From Thermoleophilia bacterium (GTDB lineage Bacteria; Actinomycetota; Thermoleophilia; UBA2241), in the NCBI GenBank assembly GCA_041393415.1, contig JAWKKE010000001.1, forward strand, positions 310,001 through 374,000: a DNA stretch of 64,000 bases, read 5' to 3'. Below the pieces are notes generated by a model, which was not told the origin of the DNA, ran no database searches, and saw nothing but the letters and a program-made list of their open reading frames with translations. Of the stretch, positions 17,093-24,699 are shown piece after piece; the stretch's first letter is position 1, and each line of letters starts with the position of its first letter. The position numbers and the translations under genes were made by a program.

Positions 17093-17312
17093 GCCCTAAT
17101 GGTGGCTGAAGCGTCACCTGAACCCGTAACACAGAAGCCCTTCATCATGTAACCGGCTTTGCGCCTCAAAACGCCAATTTCGGGCTCGCGCGCGGAGGGC
17201 GGCAGGCAGGGTCCACAGAAGCGAGGCGCCGTGATTCGGCCCCATACCCACTCGGTTGGGCCGAAGACGGCTGAGCCTCTTGGGTCCCTGTCAGAGACGC
17301 CGTGAGGCGCCG

Positions 17313-17801
17313 CTAGTCGGTTGAGCCGACGTCAGTCTCCCCGTCGCCGCGAGCTTCAACAGTGAGACTGGTGAAGGAGATGGTGGGAAGCGTAACTGAT
17401 CCCCACGGCCCGCGGCTGGTGACCATCATGACGTACTCGCGCATCGACGAGTAGAGGATTGAGGCACCGTTCACAGCGACCATTCGTGCCGTCTCGGCAT
17501 CCTCGTCGCCGTTTGGAACCGCGAAGTAGCCGAAGCCTCGCAGGTCGAGGCGATAAGGCGGCAGGGGCAGTTCCTCATCTGGCTTGAGGCGAACCTCGAG
17601 GCGCACTTCCCATTGCTTGGCGGGCTCCTTAAGGCTCGCCAAGTTGACCTCTACATCGAGAAGCTCCGGCTGGTTGGTCTCGTACTCTCCACGGTCGTAG
17701 CCCTTGATGGCCTCGATCTGAACTAGGTCGAAGAACGACTGTTCAAGCCGCAGCGGGGGGTGCTTGAGCATCTGCTTCGTATCCTGCTCCGCCTCGGACA
17801 T
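17313..17801 (-). CDS. SecB-like chaperone of a toxin-antitoxin-chaperone system
   Basis: This 162-aa protein resembles SecB. SFFDLVQIEA matches the first strand region. The C-terminal block NGASILYSSMREYVMMVTSRGPWGSVTLPTISF corresponds to the SecB segment that normally reads LFPYAREx(10)GFPPLxLPPxNF. Stand-alone SecB-like chaperones beside a HigBA pair form TAC systems, as in Mycobacterium tuberculosis HigB1-HigA1-Rv1957, where the chaperone protects and folds the antitoxin. Here it is third in the order toxin-antitoxin-chaperone. The ATG at 17801 has GGGAG 5 nt upstream; a longer frame to 17903 lies inside the antitoxin gene and is not favoured. The start overlaps the antitoxin's end by 59 nt in another frame. 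Confidence 0.7.
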   Translation of the reverse strand: MSEAEQDTKQMLKHPPLRLEQSFFDLVQIEAIKGYDRGEYETNQPELLDVEVNLASLKEPAKQWEVRLEVRLKPDEELPLPPYRLDLRGFGYFAVPNGDEDAETARMVAVNGASILYSSMREYVMMVTSRGPWGSVTLPTISFTSLTVEARGDGETDVGSTD

Positions 17802-18240
17802 CGAACTCCCTTTCGTATTCGCGATCGCCGGCGCGGACGGCAAGGGGCTGGCAGACCTGACGCGCAGCTTGGTCGATGCTGACCTGGAGCGTAGGGCCCG
17901 CAACTCGGCGTTGGCCGGTCACCGCCCAAGCGCGAAGCGTTGGAGCATCCTGCCAAGAGCTGATACTGCCGCTCGGCGCTATGTGCGTTCGCAATTCACC
18001 GCCGACGGCGCTGGCAAGACGAACCATGGTTCCGAGCGTGAAGTTCGCATCGCCACGAAGGACCCGTGTCACGTAGGCTTTGGAAGTGCCTAGAGCGTCG
18101 GCAAGCTGTTTCCGATTCATCTTGCGCTCGGACATCATGCGATGTAGTTCCTCGGTGAACTGCAGCATCGCCAACTCACGCCAGTAGGTCTGATGCGCGA
18201 GCGGATTCTCTATGAAGCGCGCCAGTCCGTGTCCGGGCAT
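17743..18240 (-). CDS. HigA-like antitoxin with XRE HTH and C-terminal extension
   Basis: This 165-aa protein has a helix-turn-helix at about residues 40-80 (MNRKQLADALGTSKAYVTRVLRGDANFTLGTMVRLASAVGGEL). Its C-terminal tail of about 75 residues, rich in Ala, Gln and Arg, overlaps the chaperone gene. In TAC systems such a tail is the chaperone-addiction region that makes the antitoxin depend on SecB. The ATG shares one base with the toxin stop (TAATG) and has GAGGGG 5 nt upstream, so antitoxin synthesis is coupled to the toxin gene. It probably neutralises the upstream HigB-like toxin and represses the operon. Confidence 0.72.
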   Translation of the reverse strand: MPGHGLARFIENPLAHQTYWRELAMLQFTEELHRMMSERKMNRKQLADALGTSKAYVTRVLRGDANFTLGTMVRLASAVGGELRTHIAPSGSISSWQDAPTLRAWAVTGQRRVAGPTLQVSIDQAARQVCQPLAVRAGDREYEREFDVRGGAGYEADAQAPPAAA

Positions 18241-18656
18241 TACGTCCCCTCGTAGTCGATGATTTCCGTGCTCGAACTGGCCAAGTACCGGTCCTTCTCG
18301 GCCAGGACCTTCTGCTCTTCGGTCGCGTAGCTCTTGACCATGCCCTTCGTCAGGCCGTGAGTGCAGACGATGCGCTTCCCATCCCTGAAGCAGAAGATGC
18401 GAAGATGCTTCGTCTTGAACTCGAACGCTCCACGCTTCTTGTGGATCGGCTTGAAGTGCTCGGCGTTCGTCGGCGGCCCGTGGTCAACAGTGAACCCGAA
18501 GCGAGCCCACATCTTTTGACTCTCGGCATCGTCAACGCTCTCGAGAAACTGGGCCACCTGACAGCCGCCGCGATCGTCCATTACAGCAAGAACCGGCCAC
18601 TCTCCATTACCCAGTCGACAAAGACGGTAGTTAACATTAGCGTTAACCGCGCTCAT
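18240..18656 (-). CDS. HigB/RelE-type toxin (phage-derived Gp49-like)
   Basis: This 138-aa protein has the C-terminal signature of HigB-type ribosome-dependent mRNA interferases: FEFKTKHLRIFCFRDGKRIVCTHGLTKGMVKS, equivalent to the usual LR-x-RIFYF-x-IVLLHGFxKK. The upstream part has VAQFLESV, also typical. It is the first gene of the TAC operon, a toxin-first order found in HigBA. The AGGGGAGG ribosome site abuts the ATG directly, which is unusually close, and a GTTAAC inverted repeat lies within the first codons, so the true start could be slightly different. It is transcribed divergently from the GmrSD-type gene. Confidence 0.7.
   Translation of the reverse strand: MSAVNANVNYRLCRLGNGEWPVLAVMDDRGGCQVAQFLESVDDAESQKMWARFGFTVDHGPPTNAEHFKPIHKKRGAFEFKTKHLRIFCFRDGKRIVCTHGLTKGMVKSYATEEQKVLAEKDRYLASSSTEIIDYEGT
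18630..18647. promoter_or_regulatory. GTTAAC inverted repeat, candidate antitoxin operator
   Basis: Two GTTAAC palindromes are separated by 6 nt (ATTAGC) at the extreme 5' end of the toxin frame. XRE antitoxins usually bind such repeats over their own promoter. The position inside the first codons means that either the operator overlaps coding sequence or the toxin starts further downstream. Confidence 0.4.
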
Positions 18657-19082
18657 CCTCCCCTAGACGGAGCCGAGTGTCAATCCGGTCTGGCCGTTGG
18701 CGGACCCGTCGGCATGGTATCACTCGACTCGAGATCTGACGCGGCCGACACCTTGAGACCACGGGGCACTGCCCATCCAGTCGGGCGAGCAGTGCTCCGG
18801 ACCGCCATGCGTCGCAACCCCTCCTGTTCGCGTCGTGCATGGAGGATGCAAGGGCCTGACACCGGTGCTGGGCAGGGCCGGCAGTTCTCACTCCCAGGGA
18901 TCGCCCGGTCCCTCACTCGCCGAAGAGGCAGCCCCAGGAATAGCATTGGAGCGCCTTTGAAGATCGCCACGGCCTTGCCAGCATCGCCCACAGCTGGACG
19001 AGAAGCATGGCGACGGAGATTCGACCCGACGACGCGTCGGTCGAGCAATCGCGTAGCCAAGCGCAGGTGGAGGGACCAGCGG
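18657..19082. other. Divergent intergenic region between TAC and GmrSD operons
   Basis: No supported gene is seen in these 426 nt. A frame leading into the GmrSD-type gene is open throughout, but its translation is Arg/Pro-rich and continues antisense through the toxin gene. Promoters for both operons must lie here; I could not pick convincing hexamers. Confidence 0.5.
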
Positions 19083-20864
19083 ATGTCATTCCAGACCCCG
19101 ATCACGATCCACAAGGCGCTGCAGGGCATAACAGCGCACGAATACGTCTTGCCGGCAATCCAGCGGGAGTTCGTCTGGAAGCCCGACCAGATATGCGCCT
19201 TCTTCGATAGCCTCATGCGCCGCTATCCAATCGGGTCGTTCTTGTTCTGGGAAATCCCGGCGAACGACCTCGGTGACTACGTCTTCTACGACTTCATCCG
19301 CAACTATCATGAACGGCGCGCGGCCAATTGCGCGATCGTGCCCAAAGACGCGTTGCCGACCGGAAAGCCAGCGACCGCCATCCTCGACGGCCAGCAGCGC
19401 ATGACGGCGCTCAACGTAGGGCTGCGCGGCAGTCACGCTAAGCGGCTCCCGCGCAAGTGGTGGAACAACCCGGACGCGTTTCCGAAGAAGAAGCTCTACC
19501 TGAACATCGCTGGGCCGGCGAGCGACAATGACGACAAGCTCATGTACGACTTCCGTTTTCTCACGAAGGAAGAGGCTGTCGACGGCAAGGTCGATGGTGC
19601 GCACTGGTTCCCCGTCCCGAAGATCCGTGACCTCACCGACGGCACCGACAGCGTTGGCATCTTCAAGTACATCCAGAAGGCCGGCCTGGCGGCCGAGAAT
19701 GAGTTCGCGTTTCAGACGCTGGACCGTCTACGTCAGCTGGTCTTTCAGGATGCTGCGATCAGCTACTACGCCGTCGATGAACGCGAGCTGGACAACGTCC
19801 TCGACATCTTCATTCGCGTGAACAGCGGCGGCACGGTGCTGTCGTATTCCGACTTGCTTCTCAGCATCGCCACAGCCCAGTGGTCCGAGCGCGATGCGCG
19901 CCAAGACATCAATGACCTAGTCGAGAAGATCAATGCGACAGGTCAAGGATTCGGCTTCACAAAGGACGTCGTGCTCAAGGCCGGCCTGGTCCTCAGCGAC
20001 ATCGGCGACATCAGGTTCAAGGTCACCAACTTCAATCAGCAGAACATGCAACGGCTGGAGCAGGACTGGGACGCGATCTCGGCCGGCTTGACCTTGGGCA
20101 CCAAGCTGCTCGCCTCATTCGGCTTCAGCGAGCGCACGCTCGGCGCGGACTATGTACTCTTGCCGCTCGCCTACTACGTGAAGATGCGGGGGTTCGACGA
20201 GACGTATGTCACCTCGGATTCCTGGCGTGACGATCGTGAGAAGGTCCGCGGGTGGGTGCTGCGCTCGCTTCTGAAGGCGGGCATCTGGGGTTCTGGGCAG
20301 GACAGCCTCTTGGGCCGGCTGCGCGATGCCATCAAGAAGAACGGCCAGTCCGGGTTCCCCAGCGAACAGATCGAGACGGCCTTGGCGCCAATTGGCAAGA
20401 GCCTCAAGTTCGGCGCCGAGGAGATCGACGACTTGCTGGACCTCCAGTACGGAAAGCCGAGAACCTTCGTCACGCTCGCGCTGCTCTATCCCAAGTTCAG
20501 CTTCGAGACCGAGCTGCACGTCGATCATGTGTTTCCGCAGAAGCTCTTCTACAAGAAGGCTCTGGGGCAGGCCGGCGTCGCAGCCGACGCACGAGAGGAC
20601 TACATCGCCCTTATGAATGGGCTGCCCAATCTCCAGCTGCTGCCCGGCGCCGTGAACATCAAGAAGCAGGGAACGCTGCCCAGGAAGTGGATCGACGGCC
20701 TCGCCGTCGGGTCAGACCAGGCTCAGGCGAAAGCGGCGCGTGAGTCCTACCTGGCGACGCACGATCTGCACGGCGTACCCGACGGCATGCTTGGGTTCCC
20801 TGAGTTCTACGAGGCGCGCAAGAAGCGCATGCGCGAACGACTCGAGATGCTGCTCGGCGTCTAG
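19083..20864 (+). CDS. GmrSD-type single-chain nuclease (DUF262 + DUF1524 HNH)
   Basis: This 593-aa protein combines both halves of the GmrS/GmrD type IV restriction enzyme. The N-terminal DUF262 domain has LPAIQREFVWKPDQICAFFDSLMRRYPIGSFLFWEI (about 23-58) and the nucleotide-binding DGQQR motif (102-106). The C-terminal DUF1524 domain carries an HNH-like core, HVDHVFPQK (479-487) with NLQLL at 516 and NIKK. Such proteins cut phage DNA with modified bases; the BREX-associated BrxU belongs to this family. The ATG at 19083 follows GGAGGGA by 8 nt. It opens a three-gene operon on the plus strand that converges on the BREX operon. Confidence 0.85.
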   Translation: MSFQTPITIHKALQGITAHEYVLPAIQREFVWKPDQICAFFDSLMRRYPIGSFLFWEIPANDLGDYVFYDFIRNYHERRAANCAIVPKDALPTGKPATAILDGQQRMTALNVGLRGSHAKRLPRKWWNNPDAFPKKKLYLNIAGPASDNDDKLMYDFRFLTKEEAVDGKVDGAHWFPVPKIRDLTDGTDSVGIFKYIQKAGLAAENEFAFQTLDRLRQLVFQDAAISYYAVDERELDNVLDIFIRVNSGGTVLSYSDLLLSIATAQWSERDARQDINDLVEKINATGQGFGFTKDVVLKAGLVLSDIGDIRFKVTNFNQQNMQRLEQDWDAISAGLTLGTKLLASFGFSERTLGADYVLLPLAYYVKMRGFDETYVTSDSWRDDREKVRGWVLRSLLKAGIWGSGQDSLLGRLRDAIKKNGQSGFPSEQIETALAPIGKSLKFGAEEIDDLLDLQYGKPRTFVTLALLYPKFSFETELHVDHVFPQKLFYKKALGQAGVAADAREDYIALMNGLPNLQLLPGAVNIKKQGTLPRKWIDGLAVGSDQAQAKAARESYLATHDLHGVPDGMLGFPEFYEARKKRMRERLEMLLGV

Positions 20865-20892
20865 TTTCCAATCTCTGTCTTGCGGGGGTCGC

Positions 20893-21378
20893 ATGGATGA
20901 CTACTACGAGGGGGTCGTCATCGAATACCTGCGTGCCGACCCAACAATGTTCGTCAGGCCGCAATGCTGCATCCAACTGCACCCAGGCTCGCTCAAGGCA
21001 TGCGATGAGCACTGGTACTGCGATGCCGTGGCTGTTCGCTTCCGCGAGCCAATCACGGTCTTTCTGTGCAAAGTCACGTTCGCGAAGACCCCTGTAGCCC
21101 TCTTCAATCGCCTTCGCGCCTGGCGTGAGCACTGGCCAGACGTCTGCGCCGCTCTGGCGAGCGAAAACGGCCTCGCGGAGGCGTGGCCTGTGCAGCCATG
21201 GGTGTTCGTGCGCGGTGACCGGAGGGCGTTCGTGGCACGGAAGCTTGACGAGATCCTCCACCCGCTAGGCGGACCAGGTCAGATGCCAGAGCCGCTAATT
21301 ACCGGCCTTGAAGATGTGACGCCGTGGCGGTACAAGCTGCCGCTCCTGCTTCCCACCGCGAGCGACGGAAAGCAGTAA
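20893..21378 (+). CDS. Uncharacterised 161-aa protein, possible PD-(D/E)xK-like fold
   Basis: I do not recognise this gene with certainty. The core WYCDAVAVRFREPITVFLCKVTFAK (about 41-65), followed by LFNRLRAWREHW, looks like a small alpha/beta nuclease fold: Asp44, a strand, and then LCxVT, where the acidic residue expected in active PD-(D/E)xK enzymes appears to be Lys60. It may therefore be an inactive or structural partner. Gene order supports a functional link: it starts 28 nt after the GmrSD-type gene, and its TAA overlaps the next ATG (TAATG). Cys-rich elements at the N-terminus (PQCCIQL) are noted without an assigned role. Confidence 0.6.
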   Translation: MDDYYEGVVIEYLRADPTMFVRPQCCIQLHPGSLKACDEHWYCDAVAVRFREPITVFLCKVTFAKTPVALFNRLRAWREHWPDVCAALASENGLAEAWPVQPWVFVRGDRRAFVARKLDEILHPLGGPGQMPEPLITGLEDVTPWRYKLPLLLPTASDGKQ

Positions 21379-22583
21379 TGCCAGTCAGCCTACTCATCGG
21401 CCTTGATGTGGGCTGGAGTGAAAGACGACGCACCTGCGGAGTTGCGGTACAGGGAGCTCGGCTTGAGGTGGCCGGCGCCGTGACCTACGGCGACGTCTGC
21501 GCGATTGCATTGTTCAAGCGAGACGTCGTGCGAGTGCTCACCCCTGTTGTGGAAAGAGCACTGTGTGATGGACGACGAGTCCTGGTTGTGGCGGACGCGA
21601 TTGTTGGACCTCACCCAATCCCGTCTTCTGTACGTCGCGTCGACACTGAATGTTCGAGAGCCGGCTTCTTCGGCCGCGCTCAGTCGTATCCGGCGACCCA
21701 GAACACCGGGCAGCTGCTGTCAATGACCCTGCACGAGATACTCGACGACCTCAGCGCCGGTGTGAACACCTGCTGGATCCCGTGGATAGGCGATGGCGCT
21801 CTGCCCTCCCAGGGACTGATCGTGATGGAGACAAATCCGACGACCTCCATGGCAGTGGCGTTCTCGATGGCCGATCATGGGTCGCTGCCGACACGGTCCG
21901 CCCCCCGGCGGCTCTCGGACGGCACTCTGGTACGCGCGAAGTCGGACTGGTACTGGCGGTCTGGAGCAGGAGAACTTTGCGCAGAGATGCTCGCGACGCC
22001 CGCCGTCCGCAACGAGTACGATCACGAGCGAGTCGCTGGCCTCTGGTGCCTGGCGCTTGCGCGTGAGGTTGAGGCGTCAGGTGGAGCGGCGCTCATCGGG
22101 GACGAGCATGGCGCCTACCTTGTGGGCAGCGTGGACCCATCATGGGTCGCGGACGTTCAGCGGGTCGGCATCCGCTGGGGCGAAATCCAGCTCGTCCCGC
22201 GCAGTCTTGCCGCTCCAGACTCGACGCCAAAGCACCTCGTGCCCGTGCCTGCCCTCCACACCCCCCTCCCCGCAATGTCTGCCTTAACTGGCGAGGGTCC
22301 GGACGATGATGCGCTTCGCGGCGATATGGTTCGTGTCCACTTCACGGACGTCGGTGGCCTAACTCGGAAAGCCAATGGCTGGCTCGACACGGTCGACATG
22401 CCCTGCAGACTTCGTCTCCGAGGCAAGACGACACTCGACGTCACGGTGACGCCATTTGCTCCACCGAACCACCGCAGCCAGTTCAGAGTGATTCCCTCAA
22501 TCGGACAGGTGCTGCGCGCATGGGGCGGTCCTAAGACGCTCAGCATCAGCGAGGACTTGCTGGTGCTCGGGCAAGTGCTCTGA
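21378..22583 (+). CDS. DUF429-like RNase H-fold protein
   Basis: This 401-aa protein has an N-terminal half resembling DUF429, a predicted RNase H-like nuclease family. Visible acidic positions are Asp10 in LIGLDVGWSE, Asp in VLVVADAIVGPHP, and Glu in VMETNPTTSM. The C-terminal half (about 230-401) has no motif I can name and ends in a beta-rich segment (LRLRGKTTLDVTVTPF). It is translationally coupled to the 161-aa gene upstream and is the last gene of the GmrSD operon. Its end converges on brxL with a 64-nt gap. A nuclease or nucleotide-processing role in defence is inferred from fold and context only. Confidence 0.6.
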   Translation: MPVSLLIGLDVGWSERRRTCGVAVQGARLEVAGAVTYGDVCAIALFKRDVVRVLTPVVERALCDGRRVLVVADAIVGPHPIPSSVRRVDTECSRAGFFGRAQSYPATQNTGQLLSMTLHEILDDLSAGVNTCWIPWIGDGALPSQGLIVMETNPTTSMAVAFSMADHGSLPTRSAPRRLSDGTLVRAKSDWYWRSGAGELCAEMLATPAVRNEYDHERVAGLWCLALAREVEASGGAALIGDEHGAYLVGSVDPSWVADVQRVGIRWGEIQLVPRSLAAPDSTPKHLVPVPALHTPLPAMSALTGEGPDDDALRGDMVRVHFTDVGGLTRKANGWLDTVDMPCRLRLRGKTTLDVTVTPFAPPNHRSQFRVIPSIGQVLRAWGGPKTLSISEDLLVLGQVL

Positions 22584-22647
22584 CCGTCCTGACCCACGAT
22601 AGAGGCGCCACCACACTGCTAGTGGAGCTCGTCCACCATTCGCGTGG

Positions 22648-24687
22648 CTAGCCCTCGAGCGACTTCAGAACCACCCGATCGAGATCGGCATAGAAGCCGA
22701 TGTCCAGCTTGCCCACGACATCCTCGGGCAGGGCCGAGAACTGAGCCTTGTTAGCTATGGGCACGAGCACGTTGATCGCGCCGTTCCCGGCCGCGACCTG
22801 CAAAGGCTCCAGGATCGACTGTGCGGCCCGGATGTTCCCCTGGATAGTCAGGTCGCCCATCACGACAGTCCCACCTCGAACCCTCTTGCCACGGAGCGCG
22901 GAGACCAGTGCGACGTAGAACGCGACGCCGCAAGGGCATGCGACCTTGCTGCCGTTGAGGTCGACCGCCTCGGCGGAGACGTTCTGTGCATGAAGGGCTT
23001 GCGCCAACCCGATGCGATCCTTGACGGAGTCGAGGTAGGTCATCGCCCGATTCAGGGACTCCTTGATCTCCTTGTCCAGGCCCGTCGGAGTCAGCGCCTT
23101 GCCGGTGCCCGGCGACGTCGTAACCTCGATGCGGTATAGCCCCACCCGGGCCTCGGCATCGGAGGCAAGCGTGTAGACAGTGCCAGGGGCCATCGGGTCC
23201 TGCGAGATCTGAAGCCCGCCGCCCTGCTCGGGGACCCCAACGATGATTTCGTGGTCATCATCTATGTCGTAGTAGCTGAACGTCGTCTTGAAGAACTCGA
23301 ACGAGCCGCGCTTCTTGAGCTGCTCCTTGACGCGCCGCCTGCCCTCGAGCGCGAGCTCGAGGTACTCGACGAGCTCCTCCTTTGTGTAGTCGCCATCGGG
23401 GTGCAGCAGCTTCAGATATCCCGACACCGTCTTCTTGACGGCGGTAGCATCGCGACCCTCCACATTGGAACCGAGGCGGAACTGCTTCTCTACGACGTCG
23501 AAGAGGTTCTGCTTCCGCAGCGTGCGGAACGCCTCGGCGAGGTAGTCAGTGACGAACCCGTACCTCTTCGTCTGGATGTCGCGCGAGATCTTGGGCACTT
23601 CCCAGCCCGGAAGGTAGAAGTGGAAGCGGTCCATGACGGCCAGGTCGAACTCCGCCGGTAGCGACTGGAAGAGGTCGGTCGTGCCACCGGCCACTAGCGC
23701 CTCGACAGACTGATTCAGGTTACCGAGAAAGACCAAGGATGCATCAGCAAGTACCTGGGTGACACCGCGACTGAAGCGCCCGTTGGCCATGTAGTCCTTC
23801 ATGATCTGGATCGTGTCGGGGTCGTTGACCTTCATTCCACCGACCTCGTCGAAGGCGACGACGTCCCAGTGGCCGACCAGTCCAACGACGCGCCGCGCGT
23901 TGTTGTAGAAGAGGTTCGCGGAGCTCGCCTTGCCTCCCGAGATGAGGATGCAGTACGGCGACATCTCGCTGAATGCATAGGACTTGCCTGTGGCGCGCGG
24001 TCCAAGCTCGATGAAGTTGTAGTTCTTCTCGACGAAGCCGATCAGGCGCGAGAGCAGGAGCAGCTTCAGCCGGTGATCGAATCGTTGCGGCTCGAGTCCG
24101 ATGCTGCGCACGAGGGCATCGATCCATTCGTCTGTCGTGAACTCCCGACGACCGTCGCAGTACTCCTCGAAGTCAAAGCGCGCGAGTTGAATCGGCTTGA
24201 GCTCAGCGATGTGGAAGGGACTGCCCTTCGTACCCTCTTCGGCAGGCTGAAACTCGACATCGACTAGAGCCCAAATACCGCCTTCGAGCAGTCGGTCGTA
24301 GCGACGATAGAACTTGTCGGTGATGTGGATCTTGTTGAAGCCGAAGTTGTCGAGCGAGGCCCAGTACTTGTTCTCGCTGGGCAGGTACCGCACTTCAACT
24401 CGGTCGATGAAGCGATGCGTACCCTGTTGCTCCACCATCGCCTGGGCCTTGTTGGCCTCGTCATGTCGGAAGAAGTTCTTGGAGAGCGTGTCTTTGACGG
24501 CCTGAATGCCGACTCTGATCTCATCCGGATCGTCAGACGCGCAGTACCGCCCCAGAAGGTACTCGAGGACGTACGAGGGCACATTGGCGCCACCCTTGAG
24601 CTGATGAAGAAGGTCCTTACGCACGACCTTGCCGGCAAACACACTGCCAAGCTTGGCATCGAGCTCATCACGTGTGACTGGTTGCAC
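22648..24687 (-). CDS. brxL: BREX protein BrxL (AAA+ ATPase with Lon-like C-terminal domain)
   Basis: This 679-aa protein is the last gene of the BREX operon. Walker A is GPRATGKSY (229-237) and Walker B VVAFDEVG (276-283). The C-terminal Lon-type domain keeps the ALVSALRGKRVRGGTVVMGDLTIQGNI block. BrxL forms DNA-binding hexameric rings and is needed for phage exclusion in type 1 BREX. The position that holds the catalytic serine box (GPSAG) in Lon reads ACPCG here, so proteolysis by this domain is unlikely. The GTG at 24687 has GGGAGA 6 nt upstream. It lies 12 nt after pglZ. Confidence 0.92.
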   Translation of the reverse strand: MQPVTRDELDAKLGSVFAGKVVRKDLLHQLKGGANVPSYVLEYLLGRYCASDDPDEIRVGIQAVKDTLSKNFFRHDEANKAQAMVEQQGTHRFIDRVEVRYLPSENKYWASLDNFGFNKIHITDKFYRRYDRLLEGGIWALVDVEFQPAEEGTKGSPFHIAELKPIQLARFDFEEYCDGRREFTTDEWIDALVRSIGLEPQRFDHRLKLLLLSRLIGFVEKNYNFIELGPRATGKSYAFSEMSPYCILISGGKASSANLFYNNARRVVGLVGHWDVVAFDEVGGMKVNDPDTIQIMKDYMANGRFSRGVTQVLADASLVFLGNLNQSVEALVAGGTTDLFQSLPAEFDLAVMDRFHFYLPGWEVPKISRDIQTKRYGFVTDYLAEAFRTLRKQNLFDVVEKQFRLGSNVEGRDATAVKKTVSGYLKLLHPDGDYTKEELVEYLELALEGRRRVKEQLKKRGSFEFFKTTFSYYDIDDDHEIIVGVPEQGGGLQISQDPMAPGTVYTLASDAEARVGLYRIEVTTSPGTGKALTPTGLDKEIKESLNRAMTYLDSVKDRIGLAQALHAQNVSAEAVDLNGSKVACPCGVAFYVALVSALRGKRVRGGTVVMGDLTIQGNIRAAQSILEPLQVAAGNGAINVLVPIANKAQFSALPEDVVGKLDIGFYADLDRVVLKSLEG

Positions 24688-24699
24688 CTGGATCTCCCG

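Noticed and set aside
18357..19082. Open frame extending the GmrSD-type protein by about 240 residues upstream
   Set aside because: It runs antisense through the toxin gene and is Arg/Pro-rich. The ATG at 19083 has a good ribosome site and begins at the DUF262 domain.
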